Part shown: in pieces, positions 61,351 through 64,000 of the stretch
Layout: each line of letters begins with the position of its first letter
Numbering within the stretch: the stretch's first letter is position 1
Translations under genes and position numbers: made by a program
Source of the DNA: Avibacterium sp. 20-132
GTDB lineage: Bacteria; Pseudomonadota; Gammaproteobacteria; Enterobacterales; Pasteurellaceae
Direction: 5' to 3'
NCBI RefSeq assembly: GCF_023611925.1
Contig: NZ_CP091456.1
Location: 1,426,001 to 1,490,000, forward strand
DNA: 64,000 nucleotides
Notes under the pieces: generated by a model
What the model was told of the DNA's origin: nothing
The model's input: the letters and a program-made list of their open reading frames with translations, nothing else
Databases searched by the model: none

Positions 61351-61360
61351 CTATAAAATA

Positions 61361-61417
61361 AAGTGCGGTGAAAATGATTTAGTTTTTTTGTGTAAAAAGC
61401 ACCGCACTTCTTTTTTC
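61361..61417 (+). terminator. terminator formed by two opposed uptake sequences
   Basis: AAGTGCGGTG pairs with CACCGCACTT across a loop of about 29 bases, followed by TTTTTT. The long loop makes it weaker than its relatives. Confidence 0.6.
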
Positions 61418-61559
61418 TGACTTTTAATATTAATTCATTAGTGTTAACCCTTATTCATTAAAAAGCCTCATTATTTCCTTATGATTAATACGATATTCAT
61501 TTGATCTCCTTAACAATCTTGTTTATCCTACCTCCATTCCCCATAACCGAGAGAATAAA

Positions 61560-62723
61560 ATGGCATTGGATTTAGCAGAAATCAGACAACAGATCACTCA
61601 AATTGACCGCAGTTTATTAAAACTGCTTTCGGAACGTCATCGTTTAGCTTATGATGTTGTGCGTAGTAAGGAAATCACACAAAAAGCGTTGCGTGATGTA
61701 GAACGTGAACAGCAATTATTACAAGAGCTGATTCAGTTTGCAGAAACACAAAATTATCAGCTTGATCCGCAATATATTACGCAAATTTTCCAAAAAATTA
61801 TTGAAGATTCTGTACTCACTCAACAAGCTTATCTACAAAAGAAACTCAATGAACAGCGTGAGCAAAATAGCCATATTGCATTCTTAGGCAAACGCGGTTC
61901 TTATTCTCACCTTGCGGCGCGTAGTTACGCAACACGCTATCAAAAGCCATTTATTGAACTAAGTTGTAGTTCTTTTGAGCAAGTCTTTGAAAAAGTGCAA
62001 AATGGCGAGGCGGATTACGGCATTTTACCGCTAGAGAACACCACATCAGGCTCAATTAATGAAGTTTACGATTTATTGCAACATACGGATCTTTCTTTAA
62101 TCGGAGAATTAGCGTATCCGATAAAACATTGTGTATTAGCCACAGAGCAGGGGGAATTAAGTCAAATTGACACGTTATACAGCCACCCGCAAGTCATTCA
62201 ACAATGTAGTCAATTTATTCGTCGCCTTGACCGTGTGCATATTGAATATTGCGAAAGTAGCTCTCACGCAATGCAGCTTGTAGCGAGCCTGAACAAGCCA
62301 AATATTGCTGCGTTAGGTAATGAAGATGGCGGTCATCTGTACGGCTTGCGTGTACTCAAAAACAACATTGCCAACCAAGAAAATAACATTACAAGGTTTA
62401 TTGTATTAGCGAAAGCACCTGTTGCGGTATCGCCTCAAATTCAGGCAAAAACCTTATTGCTGATGACAACCAATAAACGACAAGCGGGGTCATTGGTGGA
62501 CGCGTTATTGGTATTTAAAAAGCACAATATTAATATGACGAAGTTAGAATCTCGTCCGATTTATGGTCAGCCTTGGGATGAAATGTTCTATTTGGAAATT
62601 GATGCGAATATCCATAATCCTGCCGTACAACAAGCGCTAGAGGAGTTAAGAGAATACAGTAATTATCTTAAAATACTCGGCTGCTACCCAAGTGAGATTG
62701 TAAAGCCGGTGGAAGTCAATTAA
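61560..62723 (+). CDS. pheA: bifunctional chorismate mutase / prephenate dehydratase
   Basis: 387 residues (E. coli 386). Chorismate mutase (about 1-90: [29 protein letters not shown] with Arg/Lys), prephenate dehydratase (about 105-285: [39 protein letters not shown]) and ACT regulatory domain (about 300-385) with [11 protein letters not shown] and [15 protein letters not shown] for phenylalanine binding. No Phe-rich leader peptide is visible in 61418-61559, so attenuation is not evident. Confidence 0.97.
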   Translation: MALDLAEIRQQITQIDRSLLKLLSERHRLAYDVVRSKEITQKALRDVEREQQLLQELIQFAETQNYQLDPQYITQIFQKIIEDSVLTQQAYLQKKLNEQREQNSHIAFLGKRGSYSHLAARSYATRYQKPFIELSCSSFEQVFEKVQNGEADYGILPLENTTSGSINEVYDLLQHTDLSLIGELAYPIKHCVLATEQGELSQIDTLYSHPQVIQQCSQFIRRLDRVHIEYCESSSHAMQLVASLNKPNIAALGNEDGGHLYGLRVLKNNIANQENNITRFIVLAKAPVAVSPQIQAKTLLLMTTNKRQAGSLVDALLVFKKHNINMTKLESRPIYGQPWDEMFYLEIDANIHNPAVQQALEELREYSNYLKILGCYPSEIVKPVEVN

Positions 62724-62744
62724 ACGGGTAAGATGTGTAAATTT

Positions 62745-62788
62745 AAGTGCGGTGGAAAAATCGAAAAATTTCCACCGCACTTCTTTTT
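62745..62788 (+). terminator. terminator of paired uptake sequences after pheA
   Basis: Fourteen-bp perfect stem AAGTGCGGTGGAAA/TTTCCACCGCACTT with a ten-base loop and CTTTTT tail. The 35-base core is the same as at 27234-27268, including the loop. Confidence 0.85.
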
Positions 62789-62797
62789 AGTGAGAGA

Positions 62798-64000
62798 TTA
62801 AATATTCCAGCCACCTAAATAGAAGGCTAATAATGCCACGGCGATTAATACCGTACCGATATTCAGTTTTTTCACTTCACCGCTGATAATTCGTCCGATC
62901 ACCAGTGTGGCAAAACCTAGCATAATGCCTGTTACGATATTTGCAGTTAGTACAATAAATACCGCACAAACTAAACCGCTCATCGCACCAATAAAATCAG
63001 AAAAATCTAATTTGTTTACGTTGCTTAACATTAGCAAGCCGACATACATTAACGCAGGTGCCGTGGCGTAGCTAGGCACAAGGCTGGCAAGGGGTTGGAA
63101 AAAGAGCATTAAAAGGAATAAGAGACCCACAACAATCGCACTGATCCCTGTTTTACCGCCCGCTGCGGTACCAGCGGCGGATTCAATATATACCGCTGCT
63201 GGCGCTGTTCCAAATAAGCCTGAAAATAAGCTACTCACTGAATCTGAAGTGAGGGCTTTGCCGCCATTGATGATTTGCCCGTCTTTATCTAACAAGTTTG
63301 CTTGCCCTGCTACGGCACGGATTGTGCCAGTGGCATCAAAAACGGCGGTCATTACTAAGGCAAAAACAACGGGCAAGATCGCAGGTTGTAATGCGCCCAT
63401 TAAATCCAGCTCAAGGAATAAGGATTGTTCACCAAAAGTGGGGATTTTGAATAATTCACCACTAAATTTTACATTTGGATCAATCACTAAACCGATAAGC
63501 GTGATAGCAATAATTACCCACAAAATGCCGCCTTTGATTTGCATTTTTTCTAAGCCGATGATTGCCGCTAACCCCGCAAGGGAAATTAGCACAGGGAAGG
63601 TGGTGAAATCACCGAGTTTTACCGGCAAACCAGCTTGGTTGCCAACCACAATCCCCACGCCATTGGCTGCGATTAATAATAAAAATAAACCAATCCCAAT
63701 TCCCGCACCTTGCGCAATGCTTGCAGGCAAGTTGCGTAAAATCCACGCACGAATGCCTGTTGCAGAGATTAAGGTAAAAACAAGCCCCATAAAAAATACT
63801 GCACCCAGTGCAACAGGAACGCTCACGCCTTGCCCTAGTACAAGGCTGAATGCCGTAAAGGCGGTTAATGAAATGGCGCAACCAATTGCCATTGGGGCGT
63901 TTGCCCATAAGCCAATCAGAATTGAGCCTAAGCCTGATACCAAGCAAGTGGCGATAAATACGCTTTCTGGTGGGAAGCCGGCGGCACTCAACATATTTGG
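62798..64000 (-). CDS. NCS2-family purine permease (AzgA/PbuG-like), C-terminal part
   Basis: Cut by the right edge; about 400 C-terminal residues are present, with around eleven hydrophobic segments. [21 protein letters not shown] and [30 protein letters not shown] are the AzgA-type substrate-site motifs. Relatives import adenine, guanine or hypoxanthine by proton symport. It faces pheA tail to tail. Substrate not determined. Confidence 0.92.
   Translation of the reverse strand, partial: PNMLSAAGFPPESVFIATCLVSGLGSILIGLWANAPMAIGCAISLTAFTAFSLVLGQGVSVPVALGAVFFMGLVFTLISATGIRAWILRNLPASIAQGAGIGIGLFLLLIAANGVGIVVGNQAGLPVKLGDFTTFPVLISLAGLAAIIGLEKMQIKGGILWVIIAITLIGLVIDPNVKFSGELFKIPTFGEQSLFLELDLMGALQPAILPVVFALVMTAVFDATGTIRAVAGQANLLDKDGQIINGGKALTSDSVSSLFSGLFGTAPAAVYIESAAGTAAGGKTGISAIVVGLLFLLMLFFQPLASLVPSYATAPALMYVGLLMLSNVNKLDFSDFIGAMSGLVCAVFIVLTANIVTGIMLGFATLVIGRIISGEVKKLNIGTVLIAVALLAFYLGGWNI

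Noticed and set aside
61418..61559. A pheA leader-peptide attenuator
   Set aside because: The only short frame with a start (MINTIFI) has one Phe and no terminator/antiterminator pair follows it.

Overview
The window comes from a gammaproteobacterium of the family Pasteurellaceae. Dozens of copies of the Haemophilus-type DNA uptake signal sequence core (AAGTGCGGT or its complement) are scattered through genes and intergenic hairpins. The proteins closely resemble those of Haemophilus, Pasteurella, Aggregatibacter and Avibacterium, and the base composition is AT-rich. The species cannot be fixed from this sequence alone.

Layout. (1) 1-520: start of ispD and all of ftsB. (2) 670-9,330: a sialic acid catabolic locus. 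nanM, siaP and the fused TRAP permease siaQM lie on the minus strand. nanE, nanK, nanQ, siaR and nanA lie divergently on the plus strand. (3) 9,424-15,800: a putative lipoprotein, rlmB, rnr, the rpsF-priB-rpsR-rplI ribosomal operon and lexA. (4) 16,024-25,933: plsB, recN, nadK, grpE, tadA, thyA, lgt, a TSUP permease and rppH. (5) 25,934-26,607: a 674-bp gene-free, AT-rich stretch with three exact DnaA boxes in one orientation and four GATC sites within 43 bp, an oriC candidate. (6) 26,608-34,476: a short cation-efflux protein, ampD, a pilA-pilB pair without pilC/pilD, and a 1,525-residue autotransporter sialidase. (7) 34,749-38,506: ybeZ, ybeY, tmcA and a 55-residue protein. (8) 38,740-57,500: a complete dcw (division and cell wall) cluster from mraZ to lpxC. 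(9) 57,563-64,000: a LysR regulator facing hchA, an SDR and a quinone-oxidoreductase-like gene, then pheA and part of an NCS2 purine permease.

How the genes fit together. The sialidase would release sialic acid from host glycans outside the cell. NanM and the SiaPQM TRAP system would handle and import it. NanQ, NanA, NanK and NanE would convert it to GlcNAc-6-phosphate, under the RpiR-type regulator SiaR. The nan intergenic region, the siaP promoter and the distant sialidase promoter each carry a related AATGAAGTAA element and a TGAGA-N6-TC.CA (CRP-like) element, so all three look like one regulon.

Most unusual content. A 200-codon gene sits between ftsA and ftsZ inside the otherwise canonical dcw cluster. 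It reads as a truncated FtsZ-like GTPase domain whose glycine-rich nucleotide loops have been lost. It is flanked by a near-perfect 27-bp direct repeat that includes the ftsA 3' end, as expected from an old tandem duplication. Other points: an 8-bp tandem repeat whose copy number decides the reading frame of the RNase R tail, a sialidase where pilCD would be expected, and two decayed gene remnants (14.9-15.1 kb and 18.5-18.7 kb).
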